This document shows, one piece after another, positions 24,356 through 33,626 of a stretch of 64,000 nucleotides of DNA. The position numbers and the translations under genes are program-made. A model generated the notes under the pieces. That model searched no databases and was not told the origin of the DNA. It saw nothing but the letters and a program-made list of their open reading frames with translations. Origin of the DNA: Microvirga vignae (GTDB taxonomy: Bacteria; Pseudomonadota; Alphaproteobacteria; Rhizobiales; Beijerinckiaceae); assembly GCF_001017175.1 (NCBI RefSeq), contig NZ_LCYG01000062.1, positions 23,589 to 87,588 on the forward strand, in the 5' to 3' direction. Positions within the stretch are counted from its first letter, which is position 1; each line of letters begins with the position of its first letter.

Positions 24356-25009
24356 TCAACGTCCCCCGGAAGGAGAAGTTCGCCCCATTCGCCGCAGCAT
24401 GGTGGAGGAGAGGTGCGAGCGCGGCCCGTGCAGGAAGACCCAGGCGGGCGGCCTGAGACCTGCCAGAGCCGGTGCCCTGCCCTCGCTGATTCGGCCTGAC
24501 GATAGGGCAACGGCAGTACGGGAGCGCATCGCCTTCAGGGTCCAGCCGGGGCGGTCGATGATGGCCATCGGCATCATCCGGGCGATGCGCCGCCAGCCGC
24601 GCCAGCGATGGAAGCCTGCGAGATTATCCGCCCCCATCACCCACACGAAATGCACACCCGGGAAACGCCGCTTGAGATAAGCGAGCGTATCGATGGTGTA
24701 GCGCGCGCAGATCTCCCCTTCGAAGGCCGTCACATCGATGCGCGGATCCTCGGCCATTTCCTTTGCCTGCTTCACGCGCATGGCGGTGGAGGCAAGCTCT
24801 CCCGTATCTTTCAACGGATTGCCGGGCGTCACGACCCACCAGAGGCGATCGAGCCTCAAACGCTTGAGCGCCATCAGGCTCACATGCCGGTGCCCCGCAT
24901 GGGCGGGATTGAAGGAGCCGCCATAAAGCCCGATGCGCATGCCGGGCGCAGCCGGCGGCAGGCGAACAAGACCCGAAGGCCTGATGCGGAAAGAGGGGGG
25001 AGAACTCAC
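24356..25009 (-). CDS. nadD: Nicotinate-nucleotide adenylyltransferase
   Basis: 217 residues. Joins nicotinate mononucleotide and ATP to make deamido-NAD. Seen: RIGLYGGSFNPAHAGHRHVS with the HxGH nucleotide-binding motif, WVMGADNLAGFHRW, and the C-terminal LSSTMLRRMG (ISSTxxR motif). The start overlaps the proA stop by 4 bases, giving translational coupling. It belongs to the leftward operon proA-nadD-rsfS-rlmH-envC-ctpA. Confidence 0.94.
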   Translation of the reverse strand: MSSPPSFRIRPSGLVRLPPAAPGMRIGLYGGSFNPAHAGHRHVSLMALKRLRLDRLWWVVTPGNPLKDTGELASTAMRVKQAKEMAEDPRIDVTAFEGEICARYTIDTLAYLKRRFPGVHFVWVMGADNLAGFHRWRGWRRIARMMPMAIIDRPGWTLKAMRSRTAVALSSGRISEGRAPALAGLRPPAWVFLHGPRSHLSSTMLRRMGRTSPSGGR

Positions 25010-26349
25010 GGGCGCGTCTGACCCGAACCGTGGATGCGATATTTGAACGAGGTCAGCTGCTCCACGCCCACGGGTCCCCGCGCATGCATGCGGCCCGTGG
25101 CGATGCCGATCTCGGCGCCGAAGCCGAACTCGCCGCCATCAGCGAATTGCGTTGAGGCATTGTGGAGCACGATGGCGGAATCGACTTCCGCCAGGAAGCG
25201 CTCCGCAGCGGCCGGATCATCCGTGACGATGGAATCGGTGTGATGCGAGCCGTAAGTCTCGACATGTGCGATGGCTTCATCCAAGCCGTTAACGACACGC
25301 ACGGAGATGATCGCATCGAGATATTCAGTGCGCCAATCCTGTTCCGTCGCAGCCGTCACGCGCGGATCAGCGGCCTGAACAGTCTCATCGCCACGGATGG
25401 CGCAACCTGCATCAAGGAGTATCGCTGCGAGCGGCTTGAGATGGGTTGGAGCGCAGGCGCGATCCACGAGAAGCGTCTCCGCCGAACCGCACACGCCGGT
25501 GCGGCGCATCTTGGCATTCAGCACGATCCTCTTGGCCATCGCGAGATCGGCCTTCTCGTGCACGAACACATGGCAGATGCCCTCAAGATGCGCGAAGACA
25601 GGCACGCGCGCTTCTTCCTGCACACGCGCCACGAGGCTTTTGCCGCCTCGGGGCACAATGACATCGATATTGCCATTGAGGCCCGAGAGCATCGCGCCCA
25701 CTGCCGCGCGATCTCGCGTCGGCACGAGGCGAATGGCGTCGGCAGGCAAGCCTGCCTTCTCCAATCCCTCGCTCATCGCCTCGGCGATCGCGAGCGCGGA
25801 ACGGAAGCTCTCCGAACCCGTGCGCAGGATCGCGGCATTGCCTGCTTTCAAGCAAAGTGCACCCGCATCCGCCGTGACATTCGGCCGGCTTTCGAAGATC
25901 ACGCCGATGACGCCAAGCGGCGTTGCCACGCGCTCGATCTGCAATCCATTGGGGCGCTCGAACTTCGCCAGCACGCGTCCGACCGGGTCGGGCAAAACGG
26001 CAACGCTCTCCACCGCTGCTGCAATGGCTTCGAGACGTTCGCCATTGAGAGTGAGACGATCAATAAAGGCCGCTGTCTGCCCCTTGGCTTTGGCCTCGGC
26101 GAGGTCCTCGGCATTTGCGGCAAGAATGGCTGATGCGCGCGCCCGAATGCGTGCGGCCATGGCGCGCAAGGCAGTGTTCTTCTGCTCGTCCGAGGCCAGG
26201 GCGACGCGCCGGGCGGCTTGACGGGCGCGGCGGCCCAGATCGGCCATAAGAGCCGGGACATCCGGATGCTCAACCGACGCTGCACCTGACGCGTTGAGAT
26301 GTTCAGCGAGCGAATTTGCGCTCAAGGCTCGAGTGTCATCCATGTCCAA
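25006..26349 (-). CDS. proA: Gamma-glutamyl phosphate reductase
   Basis: 447 residues. Second step of proline synthesis: reduces glutamyl-5-phosphate to the semialdehyde with NADPH. Seen: aldehyde-dehydrogenase fold with GVIGVIFESRPNVTADAGAL, LVPTRDRAAVGAML, IVPRGGKSLVARVQ and the catalytic cysteine in NAKMRRTGVCGSAETLLVD. Separated from proB by the DUF72 gene on the other strand, an odd split because proA and proB usually adjoin. The start overlaps the divergent DUF72 start. Confidence 0.95.
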   Translation of the reverse strand: MDMDDTRALSANSLAEHLNASGAASVEHPDVPALMADLGRRARQAARRVALASDEQKNTALRAMAARIRARASAILAANAEDLAEAKAKGQTAAFIDRLTLNGERLEAIAAAVESVAVLPDPVGRVLAKFERPNGLQIERVATPLGVIGVIFESRPNVTADAGALCLKAGNAAILRTGSESFRSALAIAEAMSEGLEKAGLPADAIRLVPTRDRAAVGAMLSGLNGNIDVIVPRGGKSLVARVQEEARVPVFAHLEGICHVFVHEKADLAMAKRIVLNAKMRRTGVCGSAETLLVDRACAPTHLKPLAAILLDAGCAIRGDETVQAADPRVTAATEQDWRTEYLDAIISVRVVNGLDEAIAHVETYGSHHTDSIVTDDPAAAERFLAEVDSAIVLHNASTQFADGGEFGFGAEIGIATGRMHARGPVGVEQLTSFKYRIHGSGQTRP

Positions 26350-27214
26350 GTCCCAACCCTCTGATCTCCAGAGGGAAACCTACCATTCGCAATCCATAGC
26401 ACGCCGGGCCGCCCCGGGGCCAAGCTATTCCATACGACCTGACGCAACGCACCCCGAGATCCGGGTGGGAACCTCAGGCTGGCATTATCGATCCTGGCAC
26501 GGACCTTTCTACCCGAAGGACTTAAAGATCAAGGATTTCCTATCCTACTATGTCGGGCAATTCGATACGGCGGAGATCAACAATTCCTTCTACCGGCTGC
26601 CGACCGAACAGGCCGTCCGAGCGTGGCAGAAGAGCGTGCCCGAAGGATTTCTCTTCGCTTGGAAAGCCTCACGCTTCATCACGCATATGAAAAAACTCAA
26701 AGACATTGAGGAGAGCATCAATCTCGTGTTCGGCCGAATGGGGGGCCTGGGCGACACCTTCGGGCCTGTCCTGTTCCAGCTTCCGCCGATGCTCAAGGCC
26801 AATGGCGAGACGCGGGAGCGGGTGGCACGATGCCTGTCGCTTGTGCCACCCGATCGGCGCATCGCTTTCGAGTTCCGGCATCCGAGCTGGTACGAGGAAA
26901 CCACTTTTCGCATCTTGCACGACCACAACGCAGCGCTCTGCCTGTCCGATCACGCCGATGCGCCCGCGCCGTGGGTAACTACTGCTGATTTCGTTTATGT
27001 TAGAGGTCACGGCACCAACGGACGCTATGCCGGAAGCTACAGCGAAGAGACGCTGCAGAACTGGGCCCACCAGATCGCAGAGTGGCGGCAGAAGGGGCGT
27101 GATGTTTACGTCTATTTCGACAACGACATCAAAAGCGCCGCGCCTGGCGACGCTCGAACTTTGTTGAGACTATTGAAAGACGGTCAGTCGCTCAGCGCCA
27201 TGTCGTCCCGGTGA
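26342..27214 (+). CDS. DUF72 family protein
   Basis: 290 residues from ATG 26342; an in-frame ATG at 26294 would run deeper into proA. Seen: RVGTSGWHYRSWHGPFYPKD, DTAEINNSFYRLPTE, LFQLPPMLKANGE, IAFEFRHPSWY and VYVYFDNDIKSAAP, the TIM-barrel DUF72 signature set. Function unknown. Placed head-to-head with proA (8-base overlap of starts) and tail-to-tail with proB (31-base overlap), so it is squeezed between the proline genes on the opposite strand. Confidence 0.9.
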   Translation: MSKSQPSDLQRETYHSQSIARRAAPGPSYSIRPDATHPEIRVGTSGWHYRSWHGPFYPKDLKIKDFLSYYVGQFDTAEINNSFYRLPTEQAVRAWQKSVPEGFLFAWKASRFITHMKKLKDIEESINLVFGRMGGLGDTFGPVLFQLPPMLKANGETRERVARCLSLVPPDRRIAFEFRHPSWYEETTFRILHDHNAALCLSDHADAPAPWVTTADFVYVRGHGTNGRYAGSYSEETLQNWAHQIAEWRQKGRDVYVYFDNDIKSAAPGDARTLLRLLKDGQSLSAMSSR

Positions 27215-28308
27215 ACCATTTCGGTGCGTCCGACATAGCCCAGGATCGTTTCGATCTCACGGCTCGGACGGCCGATGATGCGCGCGGCTTCATCCGCGTC
27301 GTAAGCCACAAGGCCACGCCCGAGAACGCGATTCTCGTCGCGGATCATCACCGCGTCACCACGGTGGAACGTCCCCTCGATCCGGCGCACACCGACCGGC
27401 AGCAGGCTTGCCCCACCCTGCAGCGCAAGCGCAGCGCCTTCATCGACAACGAGCGTACCGCGCGGTTCGAGCGCACCGGCAATCCAGGTCTTGCGCGCGG
27501 TCACGGGATTCGATGGCGTGAGAAACCAGGTGCAGCGTCCTCCCTCAGTCACGCGTTTCAGTGGATTCTTTGCGCGGCCATCGGCGATGATCATGTGCGT
27601 ACCGCCGGAGGTCGCGATCTTGCCCGCTTCGATCTTCGTGCGCATGCCGCCGCGCGAGAGTTCGGAAGCAGCACCTCCCGCCATCGCCTCGATGGCAGGG
27701 GTGATGCGCTCGACCACGGGAATGTGCTGCGCGTTGGGATCGGACGCAGGCGGCGCGGTGTAGAGTCCGTCGATATCGGAGAACAGCACCAGGAGATCCG
27801 CACCGATCATGGTGGCGACGCGTGCAGCCAGACGATCATTGTCGCCGTAGCGGATTTCGGACGTCGCCACCGTGTCGTTCTCGTTGATCACGGGCACGGC
27901 GCGCATGTCGAGCAGCTTCAGCGTGGTTGCACGCGCATTGAGATAGCGCCGCCGCTCTTCCGTATCGGAGAGTGTCACCAGAATCTGGCCCGCCGTGATG
28001 CCATGATGGGCGAGCACCTCCGACCAAGTGCGCGCGAGCGCGATCTGACCGACGGCAGCAGCCGCCTGGCTCTCCTCCAGTTTCAGGAGGCCGGAGGGGA
28101 GACCCAGAACCGTACGCCCCATGGCGATGGCGCCAGAGGAGACGACGAGAACATCAGCACCCTTCGCGTGAAGATCGGCAATATCCTCCGCGAGGGCCGC
28201 AAGCCATGCGTGATTCAAGCGGCCGCGCGCGCGGTCCACGAGAAGCGCGGAGCCGACTTTCAGAACAACGCGGCGAAACTGGCTGAGTTGCGGGCTCACG
28301 GATGCCAC
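27184..28308 (-). CDS. proB: Glutamate 5-kinase
   Basis: 374 residues. First step of proline synthesis: phosphorylates glutamate. Seen: amino-acid-kinase domain with VVLKVGSALLVD, VVSSGAIAMGRTVLG, NENDTVATSEIRYGDNDRLAA and SDIDGLYTAPP, then GGMRTKIEAGKIATSGGTHM, and a C-terminal PUA domain (~280-365). The start overlaps the obgE stop by 13 bases, so the two are coupled. Feedback control by proline is expected from the family. Confidence 0.95.
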   Translation of the reverse strand: MASVSPQLSQFRRVVLKVGSALLVDRARGRLNHAWLAALAEDIADLHAKGADVLVVSSGAIAMGRTVLGLPSGLLKLEESQAAAAVGQIALARTWSEVLAHHGITAGQILVTLSDTEERRRYLNARATTLKLLDMRAVPVINENDTVATSEIRYGDNDRLAARVATMIGADLLVLFSDIDGLYTAPPASDPNAQHIPVVERITPAIEAMAGGAASELSRGGMRTKIEAGKIATSGGTHMIIADGRAKNPLKRVTEGGRCTWFLTPSNPVTARKTWIAGALEPRGTLVVDEGAALALQGGASLLPVGVRRIEGTFHRGDAVMIRDENRVLGRGLVAYDADEAARIIGRPSREIETILGYVGRTEMVHRDDMALSD

Positions 28309-29333
28309 TCTTCCTGGGTCTCGACGGTTTCTTGCTCTTCGGCCTTCGCCTTGTCTATCACGTTAAGCAAAGATTGCAGGACCTCCTGCACGCCCTGACT
28401 CGATGCGGAGGAGACCACGAGGGGCGTGCGCTTGCAGGCCTTCTTCAGCTTCTTGAGCTGCTCCTTCAGCGTCTCCTCATCGAGCGCATCGGCCTTCGAG
28501 AGAGCGACGATCTCAGGCTTGTCGGCAAGCCCATGGCCATAGGCCTCGATCTCGTGGCGTACGGTCTTGTAGGCCTCGCCCGCATCCTCGCTCGTGCCCT
28601 CGACCAGATGCAGCAGCACGCGGCAACGCTCCACATGGCTCAAGAAGCGATCGCCGAGGCCAATGCCTTCCGACGCGCCTTCGATGAGACCCGGAATGTC
28701 GGCCAGCACGAATTCGCGGCCATGGATACGCACGACGCCAAGGCCCGGATGCAACGTGGTGAACGGGTAATCCGCGATCTTGGGCTTTGCCGAGGTGACG
28801 GTGGCGAGGAATGTCGACTTGCCTGCATTCGGCAACCCCACCAAGCCTGCATCTGCGATCAGCTTCAGGCGCAGGATGATCGTGCGCTCGATGCCCTCCT
28901 GCCCCGGATTGGCCCGGCGCGGCGCGCGGTTGGTGGAGGTGGTGAAATAGGCATTGCCGAAGCCGCCGTTGCCGCCTTTGGCGAGCAGCACGCGCTGGCC
29001 CACATGGGTCATGTCGGCGATGACGGTCTCCCCATCCTCGTCCAGGATCTCCGTGCCGGCCGGCACTTTGAGCACCACGTCCGCGCCCTTGGCGCCGGCG
29101 CGGTTCTTGCCCATGCCGTGACCGCCGGTCTTTGCCTTGAAATGCTGCTGATAGCGATAGTCGATGAGGGTGTTCAGCCCCTCCACGCATTCGGCCCACA
29201 CGTCGCCGCCGCGGCCGCCGTCGCCGCCGTCCGGCCCGCCGAACTCGATGAACTTTTCACGGCGGAACGACACGGCGCCTGCGCCGCCATTGCCGGAACG
29301 AATATAGATCTTGGCTTGGTCGAGAAATTTCAT
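28296..29333 (-). CDS. obgE: Obg family GTPase
   Basis: 345 residues. Essential GTPase in large-subunit assembly and stress response. Seen: glycine-rich Obg domain (MKFLDQAKIYIRSGNGGAGA, GGPDGGDGGRGGDV), then the G domain with GLPNAGKSTFLATV (P-loop), DYPFTTLHP, DIPGLIEGASEGIGLG and ALSKADA (NKxD variant). The C-terminal OCT domain is absent, as in many alphaproteobacteria. Coupled to proB. Confidence 0.96.
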   Translation of the reverse strand: MKFLDQAKIYIRSGNGGAGAVSFRREKFIEFGGPDGGDGGRGGDVWAECVEGLNTLIDYRYQQHFKAKTGGHGMGKNRAGAKGADVVLKVPAGTEILDEDGETVIADMTHVGQRVLLAKGGNGGFGNAYFTTSTNRAPRRANPGQEGIERTIILRLKLIADAGLVGLPNAGKSTFLATVTSAKPKIADYPFTTLHPGLGVVRIHGREFVLADIPGLIEGASEGIGLGDRFLSHVERCRVLLHLVEGTSEDAGEAYKTVRHEIEAYGHGLADKPEIVALSKADALDEETLKEQLKKLKKACKRTPLVVSSASSQGVQEVLQSLLNVIDKAKAEEQETVETQEEWHP

Positions 29334-29387
29334 AACCCGTATCCTTTAGGGGACAACATGGGCGCGAGCAACGCAGACAAAAGAGAA

Positions 29388-29414
29388 GCGCCCCCGAATG
29401 GTTTCGGGAGCGCC
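29388..29414. terminator. Hairpin between GNAT gene and obgE
   Basis: GCGCCCCCGAA pairs with TTTCGGGAGCGC around a TGG loop, 19 bases after the GNAT stop on the minus strand side of obgE. A C-A mismatch is present. It probably ends the GNAT transcript or isolates obgE; a long T-run is lacking. Confidence 0.5.
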
Positions 29415-29433
29415 TCAGGATTTTAAGCCCTGG

Positions 29434-30084
29434 TTAGCTCGCGAGCGAGATGGAGCGGTCCATCTCGACCTCGACGGAGGCGGGCTCAGGGATGAAGCCC
29501 GTATGCCCCCAGGCCTTCAGGCTCTCCCAGGTTCGCCGGTCGAGACGGAAATGGTCGACCGGATAGAGGCCGCACCGGGCGGGCAGTTGCGAGAGCCCCG
29601 CGCCCTGGTAGGCAAAGCCGCACTTCTCCAGCACACGCCGGGACGCCGGGTTGATCACCCGGGCGCAGGCCGTGATCTCGTCCCCCTCGCCATAGGCGAA
29701 GAAGGCATCGATCAAAGCGCGCGCCGCTTCCGTGGCATAGCCCTGGCCCCATGAGGGCATCCCGAGCCAATAGCCGAGATTGGGCTTGCCCGTCTCGGGG
29801 TCAGGGCCGATGCCCACCATGCCGATGAGACTGTTGGGCTTGCCCTTGGGGGTGATCGCTAGCTGCAGCCCCTCGCCGTTAGCGTTGGACCGCCGGGCCT
29901 GGAAGATGAACCTCTCGGCTTGGTCCGGGTGGTACGGATGCGGAATTCGGGCCGTCATGTCCGCGACAGCTTTCTCACCGGCAAGGCGTACGACGGCTTG
30001 TGCATCCGCAAGGCGAGGCCAACGCAGCCACAGGCGGCGAGTCTCGAGACGGAAAACATCGTCACGGGTGAGGTCGGGAAACAT
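29434..30084 (-). CDS. GNAT family N-acetyltransferase
   Basis: 216 residues from ATG 30084 (MFPDLTRDDVFRLETRRLWL); the frame is open upstream but lacks a start signal. Seen: RimJ/RimL-type GNAT fold with a LETRRLWLRWP start, IGMVGIGPDPETGKPNLGYW, PSWGQGYATEAARALIDAFF (acetyl-CoA pyrophosphate loop) and NPASRRVLEKCGFAYQG. Likely acetylates an amine of a protein or small molecule; the substrate cannot be told. It sits between obgE and the L21/L27 genes, a common neighbour there in Hyphomicrobiales. Confidence 0.9.
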   Translation of the reverse strand: MFPDLTRDDVFRLETRRLWLRWPRLADAQAVVRLAGEKAVADMTARIPHPYHPDQAERFIFQARRSNANGEGLQLAITPKGKPNSLIGMVGIGPDPETGKPNLGYWLGMPSWGQGYATEAARALIDAFFAYGEGDEITACARVINPASRRVLEKCGFAYQGAGLSQLPARCGLYPVDHFRLDRRTWESLKAWGHTGFIPEPASVEVEMDRSISLAS

Positions 30085-30133
30085 GGTTCTTGCTCCGATC
30101 CGAATTGGGCCTCCCTGGCCCGGAAAACACGAA

Positions 30134-30160
30134 GGGGAGGTGGACATCCCACCTCCCCTG
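30134..30160. terminator. Terminator hairpin after the L21-L27 operon
   Basis: GGGGAGGTGG (30134-30143) pairs exactly with CCACCTCCCC (30149-30158). It lies between the leftward rpmA and the GNAT gene. Confidence 0.75.
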
Positions 30161-30263
30161 TTGGTTTTCGGATCTGAGCTTGGCTTTTTGGGCCTATTTG
30201 GAGCTTTAGATCCGCCGGGTCGGTGTGATGCCGGCGGGAGCTCCTTCGTTTTGCTCTCGCCGT

Positions 30264-30530
30264 TTACTCTGCGGCCTCTTGGGCCGGAATGACCGATACG
30301 AATGCTCGGCCCTGACGCGTAAGGAATCGGACGCGACCGTCAGCCGTAGCAAAGAGCGTGTGATCTTTGCCCATGCCAACGTTGGCGCCCGCATGCCATT
30401 TCGTGCCGCGCTGACGAATGATGATGTTGCCGGCGACAACCTGTTGATCGCCGAACTTCTTGACGCCGAGACGACGGCCTTCGGAGTCGCGACCGTTGCG
30501 AGACGAACCGCCTGCTTTTTTGTGAGCCAT
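30264..30530 (-). CDS. rpmA: 50S ribosomal protein L27
   Basis: 88 residues. Seen: MAHKKAGGSSRNGRDSEGRR followed by LGVKKFGDQQVVAGNIIIRQ and the VGMGKDHTLFATADG strand, the standard L27 sequence. The N-terminal tail reaches the peptidyl-transferase centre. Directly follows rplU, the conserved order. Confidence 0.98.
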   Translation of the reverse strand: MAHKKAGGSSRNGRDSEGRRLGVKKFGDQQVVAGNIIIRQRGTKWHAGANVGMGKDHTLFATADGRVRFLTRQGRAFVSVIPAQEAAE

Positions 30531-30566
30531 GGGTGTACTCCCGTGTTCTGTGTCAGTTGCCTACGC

Positions 30567-30959
30567 TTATTCAGCGGTGGCCGGCGCAGCGTCTTCTGCC
30601 GCAGCCTTGGTGGTCTTCTTGGCGGCCGCCTTCTTGGGCTTCGCGCCACCGGCGAGGATCTCAGTGATCCGCACCACGGTGTAGTCCTGGCGATGCCCGC
30701 GCTTGCGGCGCGAATTCTGCCGACGGCGCTTCTTGAAGGAGATGACCTTCTCGCCGCGGGTGTGCTCCACCACCTCGCCGGCCACGGTCACGCCCTCGAC
30801 GAGGGGGGCGCCCACCTGGGTCGTGCCGTCGTTGGTGACCATGAGAACCTGGTCGAACGTAACGGCGGTGCCCGGCTCGCCCGCGAGCGTGGCGACGGTG
30901 ATGACGTCGTTGGCGGCAACGCGATACTGCTTGCCGCCGGTCTTGATCACTGCGAACAT
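30567..30959 (-). CDS. rplU: 50S ribosomal protein L21
   Basis: 130 residues: MFAVIKTGGKQYRVAANDVI, a VTFDQVLMVTNDG strand and the KVISFKKRRRQNSRRKRGHR rRNA-binding segment identify L21. The last ~30 residues are an Ala/Lys-rich extension (AAKKTTKAAAED), beyond the ~103 residues of E. coli L21; such tails are usual in this order. Confidence 0.98.
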   Translation of the reverse strand: MFAVIKTGGKQYRVAANDVITVATLAGEPGTAVTFDQVLMVTNDGTTQVGAPLVEGVTVAGEVVEHTRGEKVISFKKRRRQNSRRKRGHRQDYTVVRITEILAGGAKPKKAAAKKTTKAAAEDAAPATAE

Positions 30960-31235
30960 CTTGATCCTCGTGTTCTAACCCAAATCTCGACGAGGCTTTT
31001 GGCCCGCAGGATTGGCTTTTTGGCAGTTTCCGGCTTCGTTTCACGGCCGCTTGGCACAGCCGCATGGATACGAGCAGGCACTCGTACCCGCTCATAGAGG
31101 ACGCCTATCTACGGGCTGCCCTGAGCTTTGTCAATCAAAAAGGCCGCAAAAACATGCCTCAAGGTGCTTGAAGAGCCGCCGAGCCCATGATATCCACCCG
31201 GCCTCAACCAGCGGGTCCCAAGGCCTTCGCACCCC

Positions 31236-31325
31236 GGAGAGGTGGCAGAGTGGTTGAATGCACCGCACTCGAAATGCGGCATACGGGCAACCGTATCGGG
31301 AGTTCGAATCTCCCCCTCTCCGCCA
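31236..31325 (+). tRNA. tRNA-Ser (anticodon CGA), copy 1
   Basis: 90 bases with encoded CCA. Acceptor GGAGAGG/CCTCTCC, anticodon stem CCGCA/TGCGG with loop CTCGAAA (anticodon CGA), long variable arm with perfect stem ATACGG/CCGTAT, T arm GGGAG-TTCGAAT-CTCCC. It borders the genomic island that ends at the second copy (50801-50890). Confidence 0.95.
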
Positions 31326-31599
31326 TTTAAGTTAATATATTCAACATCTTAGCTGCTGCCACTTCTGCCTAAGGGTTGAAGTATGAGCGGCTATTTGCTG
31401 TTTGGTGTGCGACGGCCACAATCGCGGCACGCCTGAGACGGCCCTTCCCTCGAGGCCACTTTTGGCCAGAACGAGCCCCCAGTTGCTGGATCTGTGAACC
31501 CAAATTAGAGCAAAGCGAGAAGACCCCCGTCCCGATGTAAAGCCAAGCAGCAGGGTGACCGGCGTGGCCCCGCTGCCTTGAATTTTTCAGTCGGCCTGG

Positions 31600-32079
31600 T
31601 CATCGCTCCCAGCTATACAACTCAGCGAGGGAACCTTGCGGTGACGCAACATAATCCAGGCATGTAAAATCGACTTTGACCGGATGCTCCTCAAACGAAT
31701 TCAGCCACCTGACCCGTCCACAATATGTATGCGGTCGCGTGACATTAGGAGCGGCATACTGAGTAACCCGGCAGAAAAGCATGCTCTCTACAGAACCGGT
31801 CTTGAGGATCTCTAGGACCGGCGCATCTTTACCGTGGCGACGCTGAGACTCCCAACGAAATCTCTTTCCACCCATAAAAAAGTAGTCATAGTAATCGTAG
31901 TCCTCTTGAATAGTCGTCTTATCTAATGTGACCAGTAATATCACACCCTGGGGAGATCCAATTGGTCCTGGTATTACTTCTATTCCGGTGGGATACTTGC
32001 TGTCGATCGGGTATTCAACAATCTCAGATATGTCGGAACGCGTATATTCCTCTCCGACCGTAAACCGCTCGTGCAACAT
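31600..32079 (-). CDS. DUF3427-like protein
   Basis: 159 residues. Seen: EEYTRSDISEIVEYPIDSKY, then GVILLVTLDK, an aromatic DYYDYFFMGGKRFRWESQRR stretch and a C-terminal YCGRVRWLNSFEEHPVKVDF, which match the order of elements in the DUF3427 module attached to helicases and restriction-type nucleases. Here it is free-standing. The family probably recognises DNA or a partner. It is the first gene of the island and reads towards the tRNA; the HNH gene at 33627 may be its functional partner. Confidence 0.6.
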   Translation of the reverse strand: MLHERFTVGEEYTRSDISEIVEYPIDSKYPTGIEVIPGPIGSPQGVILLVTLDKTTIQEDYDYYDYFFMGGKRFRWESQRRHGKDAPVLEILKTGSVESMLFCRVTQYAAPNVTRPHTYCGRVRWLNSFEEHPVKVDFTCLDYVASPQGSLAELYSWER

Positions 32080-32187
32080 CCTATGCCCTCTTCTCCGAAC
32101 TGACCAGGCCTCGGCGAGAGGAGACCATTGTGATCACCTAATGGGGAGATTATCATCATCAGGTGATCTTAAACAAGGGGCCTTGCC

Positions 32188-32553
32188 ATGACTGACGACG
32201 AGTTCCGCCAGGTTGTAGCCGAGATGCTGCGAGGTGTTGCAAGAGTGCTGATGGAAGGAGCCAGCAGGATTTCGCTAGATACGACCAATCGCCCTGAAGA
32301 AGCCGTCGATTTGGTTGCACAGCCCCACTCCCGTGCTTCCCCAGACGAGGTGCTTAAGGCCCTGAAGAAAACGACCCACAGCAGCTGGACAATGTTGAGC
32401 AAGGGATTGCGAGACTTAGCGGGACTGCCTGTCGAGCATTCAACCGAGAACGTTGCAAATTCATCCCGTTCGTTTGCTCGCCGTGCGGTGGCCGCAACAG
32501 GCTTGAGCGCTGAGGAATTGCTTGATCTGCTTGCTAAAAAGCGGTGGGCGTGA
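32188..32553 (+). CDS. Hypothetical soluble protein
   Basis: 121 residues with AAGGGGCC shortly before the ATG. Seen: an N-terminal amphipathic helix (MTDDEFRQVVAEMLRGVARV) and a helical C-terminus with LSAEELLDLLAKKRW. No membrane segment, cysteine cluster or catalytic motif. I do not recognise it. It lies between the divergent DUF3427-like gene and the ExK-type nuclease candidate. Confidence 0.6.
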   Translation: MTDDEFRQVVAEMLRGVARVLMEGASRISLDTTNRPEEAVDLVAQPHSRASPDEVLKALKKTTHSSWTMLSKGLRDLAGLPVEHSTENVANSSRSFARRAVAATGLSAEELLDLLAKKRWA

Positions 32554-32735
32554 GGATTAACGCAGTGCGAGCGAGACAAGTAAAGTTAGAGTCACCTAAT
32601 AACATCTTCATGCCCCGGCGGGCGTCCCCGAGAATTTGGGCCAGACAACCGGGACAGCGCTGACGTAGCTGTCGTCAGAGCAGCTTGGCTCTTTCTTGAG
32701 GGAGCGTTAGAGCGGCGCATCAAAAAGGGCCCGAA

Positions 32736-33470
32736 ATGCAACTTGATAGCAATCACTTGACCGCACTCGAACAGATTCGCCTCGGAATCGAAACTTCAAA
32801 GCAACTGATGGTCTTCCAAACAGAGTATCATGGCGGCCCTGTTCAGACAGAGTATATCCTCACTACGGACGCCGCCCGATCGCTTGCCGAGATATTTAGC
32901 ACTGATGTTGCGGTAGAGTGCCCATACAAGGATCTCGTAAATCTCCTGAATGCTCAGCAGGTCAAGAAGTCCGTTTTTCGGGGAACAAGAGCCGACATCA
33001 CGGTCAAGGATTCGCTCAACCCGCCCATTGCCGTGATCGAGTTCAAGATCAGGGTTCGGCGCTTTGCAGATATTCAGGGAGACATATCAAAGATTTCTCG
33101 CCTTCTGACGGCTTTCAAACCGCAGATTTGTGACCGGACCCTCGGAATAGTTGCCTTTCAAGTCCATGTGCCAGCTCGCGAAAACTGGATCACAGAGGAT
33201 CGTGTGCTCGCAAAGGCCAAGGCAGTCGAAAGCAATCTTAAAGCAGCCCTGGGGACATACGCGGCACAGCACCCAGGCTTCATGTTTGATTGGCATGAGT
33301 TCCAAGGCGCGGACGAGGGAGCTGTAGGCAGGCAATTAGACGGCCACCCTGATGACCCGGATGCGGCATGGGGAAAGAAAGGGCACGCAACGCGATATCA
33401 TGCCGTCCTCATACAGCGGATACGCTCAGTGCCCGCTACCCAGCCATCCCCCTTCAAAAAGCCGATTTAA
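32736..33470 (+). CDS. Putative PD-(D/E)XK-type nuclease
   Basis: 244 residues. Seen: a central GTRADITVKDSLNPPIAVIE strand pair followed by FKIRVRR, that is D...(11)...E-x-K spacing of a PD-(D/E)XK nuclease core (~88-106), then an alpha-helix (IQGDISKISRLLTAF) and a strand. The remaining parts are unassigned. It is followed 157 bases later by an HNH gene on the same strand. Inference: restriction-like DNA cleavage; the core motif is short, so other alpha/beta folds are possible. Confidence 0.5.
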   Translation: MQLDSNHLTALEQIRLGIETSKQLMVFQTEYHGGPVQTEYILTTDAARSLAEIFSTDVAVECPYKDLVNLLNAQQVKKSVFRGTRADITVKDSLNPPIAVIEFKIRVRRFADIQGDISKISRLLTAFKPQICDRTLGIVAFQVHVPARENWITEDRVLAKAKAVESNLKAALGTYAAQHPGFMFDWHEFQGADEGAVGRQLDGHPDDPDAAWGKKGHATRYHAVLIQRIRSVPATQPSPFKKPI

Positions 33471-33626
33471 GGCCAGCAACTTGTATGGGGAAGGCATGAG
33501 CTGCCTCGGCATTCCCCTGACGTTTCAATGGCGCCATTCACAACGAATGTGTAGCTCAAACGATTTGCTGTTGCGCCCGATCAACAGGACAATAATCTAC
33601 CCTTAAAGACTTTGATGGGGGCGGGA

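Noticed and set aside
25162..26133. Plus-strand frames opposite proA
   Set aside because: Shadow of a conserved enzyme.
27211..29426. Two long plus-strand frames (395 and 374 codons) opposite proB and obgE
   Set aside because: Both mirror conserved housekeeping genes and have shadow-type composition without motifs.
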